A stretch of DNA of 64,000 nucleotides. It comes from Bordetella parapertussis. GTDB lineage: Bacteria; Bacteroidota; Bacteroidia; Chitinophagales; Chitinophagaceae. Where the stretch lies: NCBI GenBank assembly GCA_943331005.2, contig CALQJX020000017.1, positions 1-64,000 of the forward strand, written 5' to 3'. The notes under the pieces were generated by a model. The model was not told the origin of the DNA, did no database searches, and saw nothing but the letters and a program-made list of their open reading frames with translations. The translations under genes were made by a program, and so were the position numbers. Below, one piece after another: positions 55,577 through 64,000 of this stretch (positions are counted from its first letter, which is position 1; every line of letters begins with the position of its first letter).

Positions 55577-56182
55577 TTATTGTTCTTTGGTTTTTATGAC
55601 CCTTGCCGGATTACCCACGGCAGTAGCAAAGTCGGGAATATCTTTAATAACTACAGCACCGGCACCTATTGTGCACCACTTACCTATCCTGATGCCCTGA
55701 ATGGCTGTGGCTCCTGCCCCGAAATGGGTCCCCTCCCCTACATGCACATCACCACATAGTGTAGCATTGGGAGAAATATGCGCATAGTCACCTATCACAC
55801 AGTCGTGATCTACAGATACACTGGTATTGATGATGCAGTGCTTACCAATACGCGCATCGGCATTGATGGTAACACCCGCCATAACAACCGTACCAACCCC
55901 TACCTCTGCTCTTGGAGAAATACAGGCATCGGCATGAATGGCATTGCCAAAGGTGACCTTCTCCTGCAGCCGCTCAGCCACCCTTCTTCGGGTTGCATTC
56001 ACACCTATACTTATCACAAATGTTTTGGTTACATCAGTCCCTTCGGCAAAGGGTTTTCTTACGGGATATTCCCACACCTGCGGTTTTTCCGCATCGTCCC
56101 ACAGCTCTATGCCGGGTGTGTTGGTACTCTCCAGTATCTCTATTATCACCTTGCCATGTCCGCTGGCTCCGTAAACGATCAT
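55577..56182 (-). CDS. PglD/NeuD-type sugar O/N-acyltransferase
   Basis: A 201-residue enzyme of the NeuD/PglD family. N-terminal small Rossmann-like domain (MIVYGASGHGKVIIEILE), then a left-handed beta-helix of hexapeptide repeats (about 85-190: IHADACISPRAEVGVGTVVMAG, INTSVSVDHDCVIGDYAHISP with the catalytic His, GTHFGAGATAIQG). It probably transfers acetyl from acetyl-CoA to the amino sugar made by the next enzyme. It is the first gene of the minus-strand transcript and has its own -7 element. Confidence 0.92.
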   Translation of the reverse strand: MIVYGASGHGKVIIEILESTNTPGIELWDDAEKPQVWEYPVRKPFAEGTDVTKTFVISIGVNATRRRVAERLQEKVTFGNAIHADACISPRAEVGVGTVVMAGVTINADARIGKHCIINTSVSVDHDCVIGDYAHISPNATLCGDVHVGEGTHFGAGATAIQGIRIGKWCTIGAGAVVIKDIPDFATAVGNPARVIKTKEQ

Positions 56183-56201
56183 AAGTGGTGTTTAGCAGTA
56201 G

Positions 56202-56209
56202 CAAATATA
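56202..56209 (-). promoter_or_regulatory. -7 promoter element TATATTTG for the pglD-like/aminotransferase/dapD transcript
   Basis: Exact TAnnTTTG match 19 nt before the ATG at 56182. Confidence 0.6.
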
Positions 56210-56250
56210 CTCAGTATAGCTCAGGAAATACACATAAAACATCCCTCCAA

Positions 56251-58458
56251 TTACCTGATCCAACGGAGTCGCAGACTATTGGTTACAACCGATACAGAGC
56301 TGAGCGCCATTGCCGCACCGGCTATCATAGGGTTCAGCAGGAAGCCGTTTACCGGATACAATATACCCGCAGCTACAGGAATACCAATCACATTGTAGAA
56401 GAAAGCCCAGAAGAGATTCTGCCTGATGATGCGAACTGTCTTGCGGGAAAGGTCTATGGCACGTGGAATAGCGGCCAGATCGGAGGAAATGATAGTGATA
56501 CCGGCAACATCCATGGCTATGTCTGTGCCCTTGCCCATGGCTATACTCACATTGGCCTGTGCCAGTGCCTGACTGTCGTTGATGCCATCGCCGACCATAG
56601 CTACTACCTTGCCTTCCTTTTGCAACTTACTCACAAAGGCGGCCTTCTCTGACGGCGAAACCCCTGCAATAACATGAGTGATACCCGCCTGACGGGCTAT
56701 CTCTGCTGCAGTATGCTCATTATCTCCGGTAAGCATGTAAACATCTATACCCATTCGGGTAAGCTGTGCAACCGTGTCGCGGGAGGTAGATTTTATTTTG
56801 TCGCCCAGCGCCACAATGCCCAGCGCCTTGCCATGATCTGAGAACCAGATGACTGTATATGCATTTCGTGCATAATCGGCTGCTTTTTGCTGCAATGACT
56901 GTGGTATGCTGATATTTATAGAGGTCATCAGCTTTTCGCTGCCTACAAAATAAATAGTACGGTTCTGAAATGCGGTTACACCGCCACCAGGAATATTGGA
57001 AAAAGAATTGACCGGCAGCACCTCTGCCCCGTTTGTCTGCAGATACGCTGCCAGCGACCTTGCCAAAGGATGTTCCGACAAAGACTCCAGACTATACAAT
57101 ACTGAAGCGAGTTGCTTTTCGTCTGCACCTTCAGCCCACACCATTTCTATCACCTCGGGCTTGCCATAGGTAATGGTGCCTGTTTTATCCAACACTATGG
57201 CATTTACCTTGCAGGCCTGTTCGAGACTACGGGCATCTTTTACCAGTATACCATGCTCTGCACCCTTGCCTATACCTGCCACCAATGCGGTAGGCGTAGC
57301 CAAACCCAATGCGCAGGGACAGGCTATGACCAGCACTGTAACCAAGGCAGAGATGCCATAAACAAAACCATTATCGCCACCAAGCAACAACCACAGCACA
57401 AAACTGAATAGTGCAATACCCATGATCACAGGCACAAAAACCGCCGCGATCTTATCTGCCAGCTGCTGCACAGGGGCTTTACTGCCCTGTGCCTCCTGCA
57501 CCATTTTTATGATGCGCGCCAGCATAGTATCTGCACCCACCTTTTCTGCTACATACCTGAAACTTCCGGATTGATTGACCGTGCCTGCAAATACTCTTGC
57601 GCCGGGTTCTTTCTCTACCGGCACAGGCTCTCCGCTCAGCATACTCTCATCTACAAAAGAATTACCCTCTGCCACCTTTCCATCAACCGCTATACGTTCG
57701 CCCGGGCGGGAAACCAGCATGTCGCCGGACAATACCATTTCTATAGCCACTTCTTCGTAAGTACCGGCCGCAGATACACGAGATACGGTACGTGGTTGCA
57801 GCCCTACCAGCTTTTTAATAGCGAAAGAGGTGTCGGACTTAGCTTTTTCTTCCAGCAATTTGCCCAGCAAAATGAAAGTAATGACCACGGCAGAAGCCTC
57901 GAAGTATACATGTCCATGCAGCCCCCTGCTCATCCAGAAATGGGGAAACAGAGTATTAAAAACACTGTATACATAGGCAACCCCTGTACTAAGCGCTACC
58001 AGAGAATCCATGGTAGCAATGCGATGACGCAACTGCTTCCATGCTCCTGTAAAGAACCGTGAACCACCCCAGAACACTACAGGCGTAGCCAGTGCCCACA
58101 TAATATAATTGGCATAGGGCATATCCATGATGAACATACCTATAATGACCAAAGGAATAGAAAAAACTATGGAGACTGTGGCTCTTACTTTCAGCTGGCT
58201 GATGTTTCCGGCTTTTACCTCGGCAGCAATACCCTCGTCCTGACTGACAATGATATCGTAGCCTATAGACTTTACAGCGCTTCTGATCTTTGAGGTATCA
58301 GCCACTTCATCGTCAAGCTCCACCAGTGCATTGCCATTGGCATAGTTCACTCCGGCGTGCATTACGCCCCTTTGCGCAGACAATACCTTCTCTACACTTG
58401 CTGCACAGGATGCGCAACTCATACCCGTAACCGGAAATACCTGCTTCACTACTGCCAT
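56251..58458 (-). CDS. copA: Copper-type heavy-metal P-type ATPase
   Basis: A 735-residue P1B-type exporter. One N-terminal metal-binding domain with GMSCASC (C15, C18); eight membrane helices; actuator loop with SGEP; helix 6 C-P-C in [15 protein letters not shown], the Cu(I)-class signature; phosphorylation motif [17 protein letters not shown]; hinge [20 protein letters not shown]. Class-specific N and M-x-x-S-S residues near the C-terminus ([16 protein letters not shown]) support Cu(I)/Ag(I). It lies 68 bp downstream of a small secreted protein on the same strand. No CopZ chaperone or copper regulator is nearby. Confidence 0.95.
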   Translation of the reverse strand: MAVVKQVFPVTGMSCASCAASVEKVLSAQRGVMHAGVNYANGNALVELDDEVADTSKIRSAVKSIGYDIIVSQDEGIAAEVKAGNISQLKVRATVSIVFSIPLVIIGMFIMDMPYANYIMWALATPVVFWGGSRFFTGAWKQLRHRIATMDSLVALSTGVAYVYSVFNTLFPHFWMSRGLHGHVYFEASAVVITFILLGKLLEEKAKSDTSFAIKKLVGLQPRTVSRVSAAGTYEEVAIEMVLSGDMLVSRPGERIAVDGKVAEGNSFVDESMLSGEPVPVEKEPGARVFAGTVNQSGSFRYVAEKVGADTMLARIIKMVQEAQGSKAPVQQLADKIAAVFVPVIMGIALFSFVLWLLLGGDNGFVYGISALVTVLVIACPCALGLATPTALVAGIGKGAEHGILVKDARSLEQACKVNAIVLDKTGTITYGKPEVIEMVWAEGADEKQLASVLYSLESLSEHPLARSLAAYLQTNGAEVLPVNSFSNIPGGGVTAFQNRTIYFVGSEKLMTSINISIPQSLQQKAADYARNAYTVIWFSDHGKALGIVALGDKIKSTSRDTVAQLTRMGIDVYMLTGDNEHTAAEIARQAGITHVIAGVSPSEKAAFVSKLQKEGKVVAMVGDGINDSQALAQANVSIAMGKGTDIAMDVAGITIISSDLAAIPRAIDLSRKTVRIIRQNLFWAFFYNVIGIPVAAGILYPVNGFLLNPMIAGAAMALSSVSVVTNSLRLRWIR

Positions 58459-58526
58459 AACGGATATTTATGCAAAGTACTACCTAAAAAGGCGAATAAA
58501 TGCTGAGAATGGTCAGCCGGGTGGTA

Positions 58527-59021
58527 CTATTTAGTAATGGCAAACTTCATACCCTTGCCCATTATTACCGTACCGCCAGCCTCTCCGGGCTTTGTTTTGA
58601 GGACCTCTATTTTATTGAAGAAGGCACTGTCGCCCGACTTCATACGCTCGTAAATATTATTGGTAATACCGGCACTCAACGTATCTCCGGTACAGTATTC
58701 GGACAGGTAATCGACATTCACCATCAGGTTACCTACAGAATCTTCATAAAGCATACGTTCTGCATAGACAAATTCGAAACCGACCACCTTGTATTTGTTG
58801 CCCAGTGAATCGCGGGAAGTAAGTCCCTGTTTCAGCAGATTGCCCAACAATTCCTTGGGAATAATACCGCCTTTATAGTCTGAATTGCCCAGATAAGCCT
58901 GTGGCATAAATATCTTCTTAGGCTTTGCCCCAGCCGCCACCTTTGTTTGTGCAACTACACTTGGTGCCGATAAAAACGACACACCCAACATTATGATACC
59001 AGCTATACGATACATGACCAT
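58527..59021 (-). CDS. Small secreted protein upstream of copA, unknown function
   Basis: A 164-residue protein with a signal peptide (cut near SVVAQ). The mature part has F-M-P-Q-A-Y-L-G-N-S-D-Y-K-G-G, L-L-K-Q-G-L-T-S-R-D, YKVVGFEFVYAERMLYEDS, and a C-terminal beta stretch. I recognise no family with certainty; the V-x-G-F-x-F-x-Y-x-E-R-x-x-Y-E-D pattern is loosely like the beta domains of GldM/PorM C-termini, but this is a weak resemblance. It is divergent from the PolX gene and 68 bp upstream of copA, so co-transcription with the copper pump is possible. Starts: ATG 59021 or 59015. Confidence 0.72.
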   Translation of the reverse strand: MVMYRIAGIIMLGVSFLSAPSVVAQTKVAAGAKPKKIFMPQAYLGNSDYKGGIIPKELLGNLLKQGLTSRDSLGNKYKVVGFEFVYAERMLYEDSVGNLMVNVDYLSEYCTGDTLSAGITNNIYERMKSGDSAFFNKIEVLKTKPGEAGGTVIMGKGMKFAITK

Positions 59022-59032
59022 TCAAAAATAAT

Positions 59033-59040
59033 TATTTTCT
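59033..59040 (-). promoter_or_regulatory. -7 promoter element TATTTTTG for the small secreted protein
   Basis: Exact TAnnTTTG match 11 nt before the ATG at 59021. Confidence 0.5.
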
Positions 59041-59120
59041 TCAGTAATCGAAGCACAATATTGTTAAAGACCTTCTACTATACAAATTGATTTTTTACGG
59101 GTCATTATACTATTCCTGCC

Positions 59121-59128
59121 TATTTTTG
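59121..59128 (+). promoter_or_regulatory. -7 promoter element TATTTTTG for the PolX/PHP gene
   Basis: Exact TAnnTTTG match 27 nt before the ATG at 59156. Lies in the N-terminal extension of the longest frame, which is therefore rejected. Confidence 0.55.
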
Positions 59129-59155
59129 AATATTGCTACTAAAAGTATCTGCCCG

Positions 59156-60814
59156 ATGAACAATTACGAGATAGCCGACCATTTTTCACTGCTGAGTAAG
59201 CTGATGGACATACATGGAGAAGACAGTTTCCGCTCCAAATCATACAGCATAGCCGCCTACAACATAGAGCGCCTGCCCGGCGAAGCTGCAGATATAGACG
59301 ATGCTACCTTGTTTGGCATGAAGGGCATAGGCAACTCTACCGGTAAAAAAATAAGGGAATTGCAAACCACCGGCAAAATGCAGTCACTGGAAGATATGCT
59401 GGCAAAAACACCGGCCGGCATACTGGAAATGCTGCAGATAAAGGGACTGGGACCCAAGAAGATCTCTGTGATATGGACTGAACTGGGCATAGAGTCGCTG
59501 GGCGAACTGGAATATGCCTGCAATGAGAACAGGCTGGTGGCACTGAAAGGATTTGGCGCCAAAACACAGGAAAGTGTGCTGCAAAATCTGGCCTACTTCA
59601 AGCAGAATATAGGTTTCCATCTATGGGCAGAGGCAGAAGCCTTTGCAAAGATCATACTGGCACAACTGCAACTCCGGTTTCCGTGCAACCGATTCGCCCC
59701 GACCGGAGATCTGCGCAGGCAGCTGGAAACACTGGAATTTGTGGACATTGTTACTGATGCCTACTCAGCACAACTATCAGAAGAGTTCACTTCCACGGAA
59801 GGCACAACTACAGAAGCTACTGACGATCATTTGCTCGTGCACATACCTGGCCAACCCAGACTGAGGTTCATAACCTGTAGTACTGCAGCCTTCTATACTA
59901 CCCTGTTCCTAACTACCGGCAGTGACGATTTCCTGACTGCTTTCAGGGAGCAACATACCATACCCGACAATGCCAACAGCGAAGAGGAGATCTTTACCGG
60001 TAACGGCCTGCCAATGATACCTGCCATGATGCGGGAAACAGCAGCTGTACTCAACAAACCTGCAAGCACTTTCAGCAACCTCATTCAACCATCTGATATC
60101 AGGGGTATCATACACTCGCACTCCAAGTGGAGTGACGGGGTGAATACGCTGGAAGAAATGGCTGTTGCCGCCAAAAAAGCAGGACTGGAATACCTGGTCA
60201 TAAGCGACCACTCGCAAACCGCAGTATATGCCGATGGCCTGAAACCCGAACGCATAGCCGCGCAACACCAGGAAATAGACGCGCTGAACGCAAAACTGGC
60301 ACCTTTCAGAATATTCAAAAGTATAGAGTCTGATATACTGGGAGATGGCAGCCTCGACTACAGCGATCAGGTTCTGGCCACCTTCGACATGGTGATAGCC
60401 AGTGTGCACAGCAATCTGAAAATGAGCCAGGAAAAGGCAATGGAACGAGTATTAACAGCCATCCGCAACCCCTTCACCACCATACTGGGGCATCCTACCG
60501 GCAGACTGTTGCTATCGCGCAAGGGGTATCCGCTGGATCATAAAGTGATCATAGACACCTGTGCCGAACACAATGTGGTCATAGAAATAAACGCGCACCC
60601 CCGCAGGCTGGATATGGACTGGCGCTGGATAGAATATGCTATGGAACGTGGCGTACTCTTGTCTGTAGACCCCGATGCGCACAGTATAGAAGGGTATCAC
60701 GATACCTACTATGGAGTTATGGTGGCTCAGAAGGGTGGATTAACTGCTGCATCGAACCTTAGCAGTTACTCACTGGCTCAACTGGAAGCTTTTCTGCAAC
60801 AAAAGAAAAAGTAA
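59156..60814 (+). CDS. PolX-type protein: degenerate polymerase-beta domain plus PHP phosphoesterase domain
   Basis: A 552-residue protein with PolX architecture: an 8-kDa-like helical domain and two helix-hairpin-helix motifs (GMKGIGNSTGKKI; IKGLGPKKISVIW; LKGFGAKTQESVL), a polymerase palm/thumb (about 170-305), and a C-terminal PHP domain (about 315-550). The palm motif reads G184-D185-L-R-R then F-V-D197-I-V, where active PolX has G-S-x-R-R and a D-x-D pair. Ser and the first Asp are replaced, so nucleotidyl transfer is doubtful. The PHP motifs are intact: HSHSKWSDG, ISDHS, E-S-D-I, SVHSN, GHPTGR, EINAHP, DPDAH. It probably acts as a 3'-5' exonuclease or phosphoesterase in repair. Start ATG 59156 chosen over an upstream extension. 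Confidence 0.9.
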   Translation: MNNYEIADHFSLLSKLMDIHGEDSFRSKSYSIAAYNIERLPGEAADIDDATLFGMKGIGNSTGKKIRELQTTGKMQSLEDMLAKTPAGILEMLQIKGLGPKKISVIWTELGIESLGELEYACNENRLVALKGFGAKTQESVLQNLAYFKQNIGFHLWAEAEAFAKIILAQLQLRFPCNRFAPTGDLRRQLETLEFVDIVTDAYSAQLSEEFTSTEGTTTEATDDHLLVHIPGQPRLRFITCSTAAFYTTLFLTTGSDDFLTAFREQHTIPDNANSEEEIFTGNGLPMIPAMMRETAAVLNKPASTFSNLIQPSDIRGIIHSHSKWSDGVNTLEEMAVAAKKAGLEYLVISDHSQTAVYADGLKPERIAAQHQEIDALNAKLAPFRIFKSIESDILGDGSLDYSDQVLATFDMVIASVHSNLKMSQEKAMERVLTAIRNPFTTILGHPTGRLLLSRKGYPLDHKVIIDTCAEHNVVIEINAHPRRLDMDWRWIEYAMERGVLLSVDPDAHSIEGYHDTYYGVMVAQKGGLTAASNLSSYSLAQLEAFLQQKKK

Positions 60815-60839
60815 ATAACACACAACCGCATAAAAACAG

Positions 60840-60867
60840 GTACAAAGGATGAGCTTATCCTTTGTAC
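60840..60867. terminator. Bidirectional hairpin between polX and dnaG
   Basis: An 11-bp perfect stem GTACAAAGGAT/ATCCTTTGTAC (60840-60850 with 60857-60867) with loop GAGCTT. The dnaG stop codon (60857-60855 on minus) and its last codons lie inside it. The minus-strand side continues into CTGTTTTTATG. Confidence 0.8.
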
Positions 60868-62825
60868 TTCTGCGATTTGAACACCACTGTTTTGTGGCGT
60901 TTCAGGATCTCTTTTTCCTGCTCGCGCATAATGAGAAATTTCTCCTGATATACCTGCAGCATCAACGGATCTTTCTCAGTATTGATCATCTCCATGATGC
61001 GTCCCTGAAGGAATAATATCTTGTGCAGTTCGAAATAAGTAAGTGTACTCTCCACATCACTCTGATACAGGTCTTTATCGGGTGTGGTTTCTATACCATA
61101 TCGTTCCTTCCACTTATCGCTGATACTGTATCTGGGGTGCAATAAGGAAGCCATTCTGTTGCGCACCTCGGCATCGGTATGACGCAGGTAGAACTGCACA
61201 TCATTTACCTTGCCATTCATAGTATTGTCGTCCATATAGGACACGAACAGATCGCGCACCTTTTCATTGGTCAGCAGATTCACCTCTACCCTGTCTTCCA
61301 GCATTTTGGCAACGCTGTCATATCCTTCTATGGGCATGCCACCATACTCTATGAGTACCCTTAGTATCTGCCATTCCAGATTGTCATCTGCAGGCTTTTT
61401 GATACCCGACATTTGTGCCTCTTCTTCGGCAGCAATCTGTTCGGGTGGCGGTAGTACCTCATCGCTGGGCTGTATGCCCTCAGCACGGCGGGCGTGTCGC
61501 TGCTCGGTCTCTATCCTGTCGCGTATGTATTTGTTGATCAGGTTTACCAGTCCAGCCTCATCTACACTCAGCTTCTGGGCAGCCAGCCTTATGAAGTGAT
61601 TCTGCAGCGCAAAATCTTCAGCCTTATTGATCCTGGAAATACTCTCTGCTATCTCATTCACCAGCTTAGACTTCTTCATGGGGTCATTACCCGCATCGGT
61701 AAGTCCTACCTGCAGCCTGAAGCTGATCACATCCTGCTTATGCTCCTTGATGTATTCATGAAAACGGGCAGCACCCATTTTCTGTACAAAACTATCCGGG
61801 TCTTCGCCCTCAGGCAGCAACACCAGCTGCACATTGAAGCTTTGCGACAATGCCATATCCAGGCCACGCAGTGCAGCCTTGATTCCTGCCGCATCACCAT
61901 CATACAGAATAGTAAGATTCTTGGTAAGCTGACCTATCAGACGCAGCTGATCCTCGGTGAGTGAGGTACCGCTACTGGACACTACATTCTCTACCCCACC
62001 CTGATGCAGCGAAATAACATCAGTATAGCCCTCTACCAGCAAACATTCATCCATCTTGCCGATGGACTGACGGCTCTGGTACATGCCATAGAGCACCTTA
62101 CTTTTTATGTAAAGCTCATTCTCGGGCGTATTGATGTATTTGGGTGCTTTCTCTGTGGTTTTAAGTATGCGTGCGCCAAAACCCAGTATTCGACCCGTCA
62201 TGCTCTGTATAGGGAAGATCACCCTTCCCCTGTACACATCATGATACATGCCGTTGCGATTCTTGGCAAGTCCTGCCTTTTCCAGCATATCGGCATTGTA
62301 GCCCTTGGCAATAGCATCTTTATAGAACTGATCGCCTCTTTCTGGGTTATATCCCAGCCTGAACCGGTCTATTATCTCTTTCCTGAATCCTCTTTGTTTG
62401 AAATACCCAAGCCCTACTACCTGCCCCTCCTCGGTGTTGAACATGGTATCGTAGAAGTAAGCGGCGGCAAACTCGTTCAGTATGCGCAGCGATTCGCTAA
62501 CCTGTTGCTGCACCTGCTGCTCAGGCGACCGTTCAGACTCTTCCAGCCCTATTTTGTAATAGTCGGCCAGCCATCTTATAGCCTCGGGATAGGTAAGTTT
62601 TTCGTGCTCCTGCACAAAAGTAACCACATCGCCGGCCTTGCCGCAACCAAAACACTTATAGATACCTTTTGCCGGAGAAACGTTGAAAGAGGGTGTCTTT
62701 TCGTTGTGAAACGGGCAATTGGCAATGTAATTGGTGCCTCTTCTTTTCAGTCGAATGAATTGGCCCAGCACATCTACAATGTCTGCGCGGGCCATTACTT
62801 CCTGTATGGAGGCTTGTGTGATCAT
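60855..62825 (-). CDS. dnaG: DNA primase
   Basis: A 656-residue replication primase. CHC2 zinc finger C37-x2-H40-x17-C58-x2-C61; RNA-polymerase basic patch; Toprim domain with LLVEGYTDVISLHQ (E) and ILYDGDAAGIKAAL (D-x-D) at about 265-330; then a C-terminal helicase-interacting helical region with a charged linker near 430-470. Length and order are standard. No rpoD or rpsU beside it, unlike the classical macromolecular-synthesis operon. It is divergent from the pseudouridine synthase gene. Confidence 0.96.
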   Translation of the reverse strand: MITQASIQEVMARADIVDVLGQFIRLKRRGTNYIANCPFHNEKTPSFNVSPAKGIYKCFGCGKAGDVVTFVQEHEKLTYPEAIRWLADYYKIGLEESERSPEQQVQQQVSESLRILNEFAAAYFYDTMFNTEEGQVVGLGYFKQRGFRKEIIDRFRLGYNPERGDQFYKDAIAKGYNADMLEKAGLAKNRNGMYHDVYRGRVIFPIQSMTGRILGFGARILKTTEKAPKYINTPENELYIKSKVLYGMYQSRQSIGKMDECLLVEGYTDVISLHQGGVENVVSSSGTSLTEDQLRLIGQLTKNLTILYDGDAAGIKAALRGLDMALSQSFNVQLVLLPEGEDPDSFVQKMGAARFHEYIKEHKQDVISFRLQVGLTDAGNDPMKKSKLVNEIAESISRINKAEDFALQNHFIRLAAQKLSVDEAGLVNLINKYIRDRIETEQRHARRAEGIQPSDEVLPPPEQIAAEEEAQMSGIKKPADDNLEWQILRVLIEYGGMPIEGYDSVAKMLEDRVEVNLLTNEKVRDLFVSYMDDNTMNGKVNDVQFYLRHTDAEVRNRMASLLHPRYSISDKWKERYGIETTPDKDLYQSDVESTLTYFELHKILFLQGRIMEMINTEKDPLMLQVYQEKFLIMREQEKEILKRHKTVVFKSQKYKG

Positions 62826-62832
62826 CTGGATA

Positions 62833-62840
62833 CAAATGTA
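62833..62840 (-). promoter_or_regulatory. -7 promoter element TACATTTG for dnaG
   Basis: Exact TAnnTTTG match 7 nt before the dnaG ATG, giving a near-leaderless message. Confidence 0.5.
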
Positions 62841-62889
62841 GCGAAGAAATGACCGTGAAACATATTAACTGTTTACCCCTTAATTGTGG

Positions 62890-62897
62890 TACCTTTG
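62890..62897 (+). promoter_or_regulatory. -7 promoter element TACCTTTG for the pseudouridine synthase gene
   Basis: Exact TAnnTTTG match 19 nt before the ATG at 62917. Confidence 0.6.
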
Positions 62898-62916
62898 TCG
62901 GTTCTAAGCAAGAAAT

Positions 62917-64000
62917 ATGTACAAGAAATCATCATCTGACACCGGCGGCGGCAGGAAAAACTTCAGTTCTTCGAGAAAAGAAGACGGCCGTGGTGGCAAT
63001 TCTGGCAAAAAGCCATTCAACAGACCCTCACGGGACAATAACGAAGGCCGCGAGGATAGTCGCAGCCGCAAACCATTCAGGGCAGCTGACAACGATGGTG
63101 AAAAAAGGCCACGCAGGGACGAAGGACGTAATGCAGGTTTTGAAAAAAGACCTTACAATAAAGATAGCAGACCAGGTGCAAGGGACGGCAACGACCGCCC
63201 ACACAAACCATTTGGCGAAAGAAAAGAAGGTGAAGGCAGCGCTCGTCCCTACCAGAAAAGGGATGGACAGGATAAAAGAGCCGGTGGATTCAGAGATAAT
63301 AACGACCGCCCGCGCAGGCAGTTTGGCGAAGACCGCGGAGAAGAAAGGAAACCACGTCCATACCCTAAAAGGGATGACCAGAACGGCGGCGACCGCCCTG
63401 CAGGCAGACCTCCTTTCAAAAGAAGGGACGAAAGTGCAGAAGGCAGGCCTGAAAGAAGCAGCCGTGGATTTCAGTCGGGCGATAAGCCTGCTTTCCGCAA
63501 ACGTACTGACGACAACAGGGAAGACAGCCCACGCAGGGAATACAAAAAGAATTTCAGATCGGACGACAGAGGCGAAGGTGGCGGAGACCGCAAACCATCA
63601 GGCCGTGGCGAGAAAAAAGCATTCCCGGGCATGCCTGAGCGCAGGAAAACAAGGGAATCTTTCAAAAGAGATACCTATGCCGATGAGCCACGCAAAGAAT
63701 TTGCGAAGCGCGAAAGAAGCCCCGAACTGGATGCAGAATACTATGGCGATGACGCAGAATGGGAACTGACAAAGGACAAAAGGCCTAAACGCCAGGCTGC
63801 AGCCAGCTACCCTATGCCGCTGAACAAGTTCATAGCTCACAGTGGCGAATGTAGCCGCAGAGATGCTGCAGAACTGGTAAAACAGGGCAAGGCAAAGGTG
63901 AATGGTGAACTGATCACCGACCCGGGTCATAAAATTAACGAAGGCGACAAAATAACCCTGAGCGGCAAAAAACTGACCCCACAGAAAGGGCTTGTGTACA
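62917..64000 (+). CDS. RsuA/RluB-type rRNA pseudouridine synthase with long disordered N-terminus (3' end beyond window)
   Basis: Found by direct translation from ATG 62917; the frame stays open to the right edge, giving the first 361 codons. Residues 1-297 are low-complexity, rich in Arg, Lys, Gly, Asp, Glu and Pro, with recurring R-P-Y/F, K-R-D and G-R blocks, and predicted disordered. From residue 300 an S4 RNA-binding domain begins (MPLNKFIAHSGECSRRDAAE, then L-V-K-Q-G-K-A-K-V-N-G and I-T-D-P-G-H-K-I). This is how RsuA/RluB/RluF-type pseudouridine synthases start, but the catalytic domain is outside, so another S4 protein cannot be excluded. The ATG follows a promoter element by 19 nt. 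The disordered arm probably binds RNA. Confidence 0.85.
   Translation, partial: MYKKSSSDTGGGRKNFSSSRKEDGRGGNSGKKPFNRPSRDNNEGREDSRSRKPFRAADNDGEKRPRRDEGRNAGFEKRPYNKDSRPGARDGNDRPHKPFGERKEGEGSARPYQKRDGQDKRAGGFRDNNDRPRRQFGEDRGEERKPRPYPKRDDQNGGDRPAGRPPFKRRDESAEGRPERSSRGFQSGDKPAFRKRTDDNREDSPRREYKKNFRSDDRGEGGGDRKPSGRGEKKAFPGMPERRKTRESFKRDTYADEPRKEFAKRERSPELDAEYYGDDAEWELTKDKRPKRQAAASYPMPLNKFIAHSGECSRRDAAELVKQGKAKVNGELITDPGHKINEGDKITLSGKKLTPQKGLVY

Noticed and set aside
62849..63769. 306-codon plus-strand frame rich in Lys, Thr and Ala
   Set aside because: It is a shadow, one frame off, of the repetitive Arg/Gly/Asp-rich arm of the S4/pseudouridine synthase gene starting at 62917, which has promoter, ATG and S4 domain.

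Overview
The window is a chromosomal segment of a Bacteroidota bacterium, most likely from the Chitinophagaceae/Chitinophagales side of the phylum (inference). The evidence is: five secreted proteins ending in a type IX secretion (T9SS type A) sorting domain; start codons preceded by A-rich sequence rather than Shine-Dalgarno motifs; exact copies of the Bacteroidota -7 promoter element TAnnTTTG in front of 23 genes; a CzcA-TolC fusion efflux protein; and DUF4476 and DUF486 proteins. Gene content is mostly housekeeping. No prophage, insertion sequence, CRISPR array, rRNA operon or integrase was seen.

Layout. 1-3272: the start of a giant Ig-like repeat surface protein (minus strand, running off the left edge), a 1.2-kb AT-rich gene-free stretch, and tRNA-Gln(TTG). 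3411-9922: PGI/PMI isomerase, YraN, RibF, a secreted M14 carboxypeptidase and the NAD(P)HX repair enzyme. 10139-11836: an exported metallo-beta-lactamase-fold protein paired with an uncharacterised membrane protein that carries an internal duplication. 11886-18374: parvulin-type PPIase, DUF486 protein, a MetH lacking its homocysteine domain, a PAP2-like membrane protein and a fatty acid desaturase. 18462-24452: a heavy-metal efflux operon (small secreted protein, RND-TolC fusion, membrane-fusion lipoprotein). 24479-34570: RecF, pyruvate dehydrogenase E1 alpha, a TPR protein, a transglutaminase-like secreted protein, dihydrolipoyl dehydrogenase and a HAE1-type RND pump. 34572-38893: a 126-bp repeat array and three T9SS cargo proteins. 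39167-47740: release factor 3, a repeat pair, a DUF4476 protein, the ddl-PASTA-T9SS-rhodanese operon and an outer-membrane barrel. 47882-52495: NDH-2, TsaD, TrmN6 and a REC-PAS-histidine kinase. 52557-59021 (minus): PfkB kinase, DapD with a PglE/PglD-like sugar pair, copper P-type ATPase and a small secreted protein. 59156-64000: a PolX/PHP protein, DnaG, and the start of a pseudouridine synthase with a very long disordered N-terminus, which runs off the right edge.

Two edge genes (1-1969 minus and 62917-64000 plus) have no start or stop inside the window and were found by direct translation. Several genes were re-started: the upstream TTG codon that gives the longest frame for ribF and ddl is the TTG of a -7 promoter element and cannot be the initiation codon if that promoter is real.

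The least explained items are the duplicated-repeat membrane protein next to the exported MBL protein, the PolX protein with a damaged polymerase site but intact PHP site, the pglD-pglE-dapD arrangement, and the palindrome-bearing 126-bp repeats between convergent genes.
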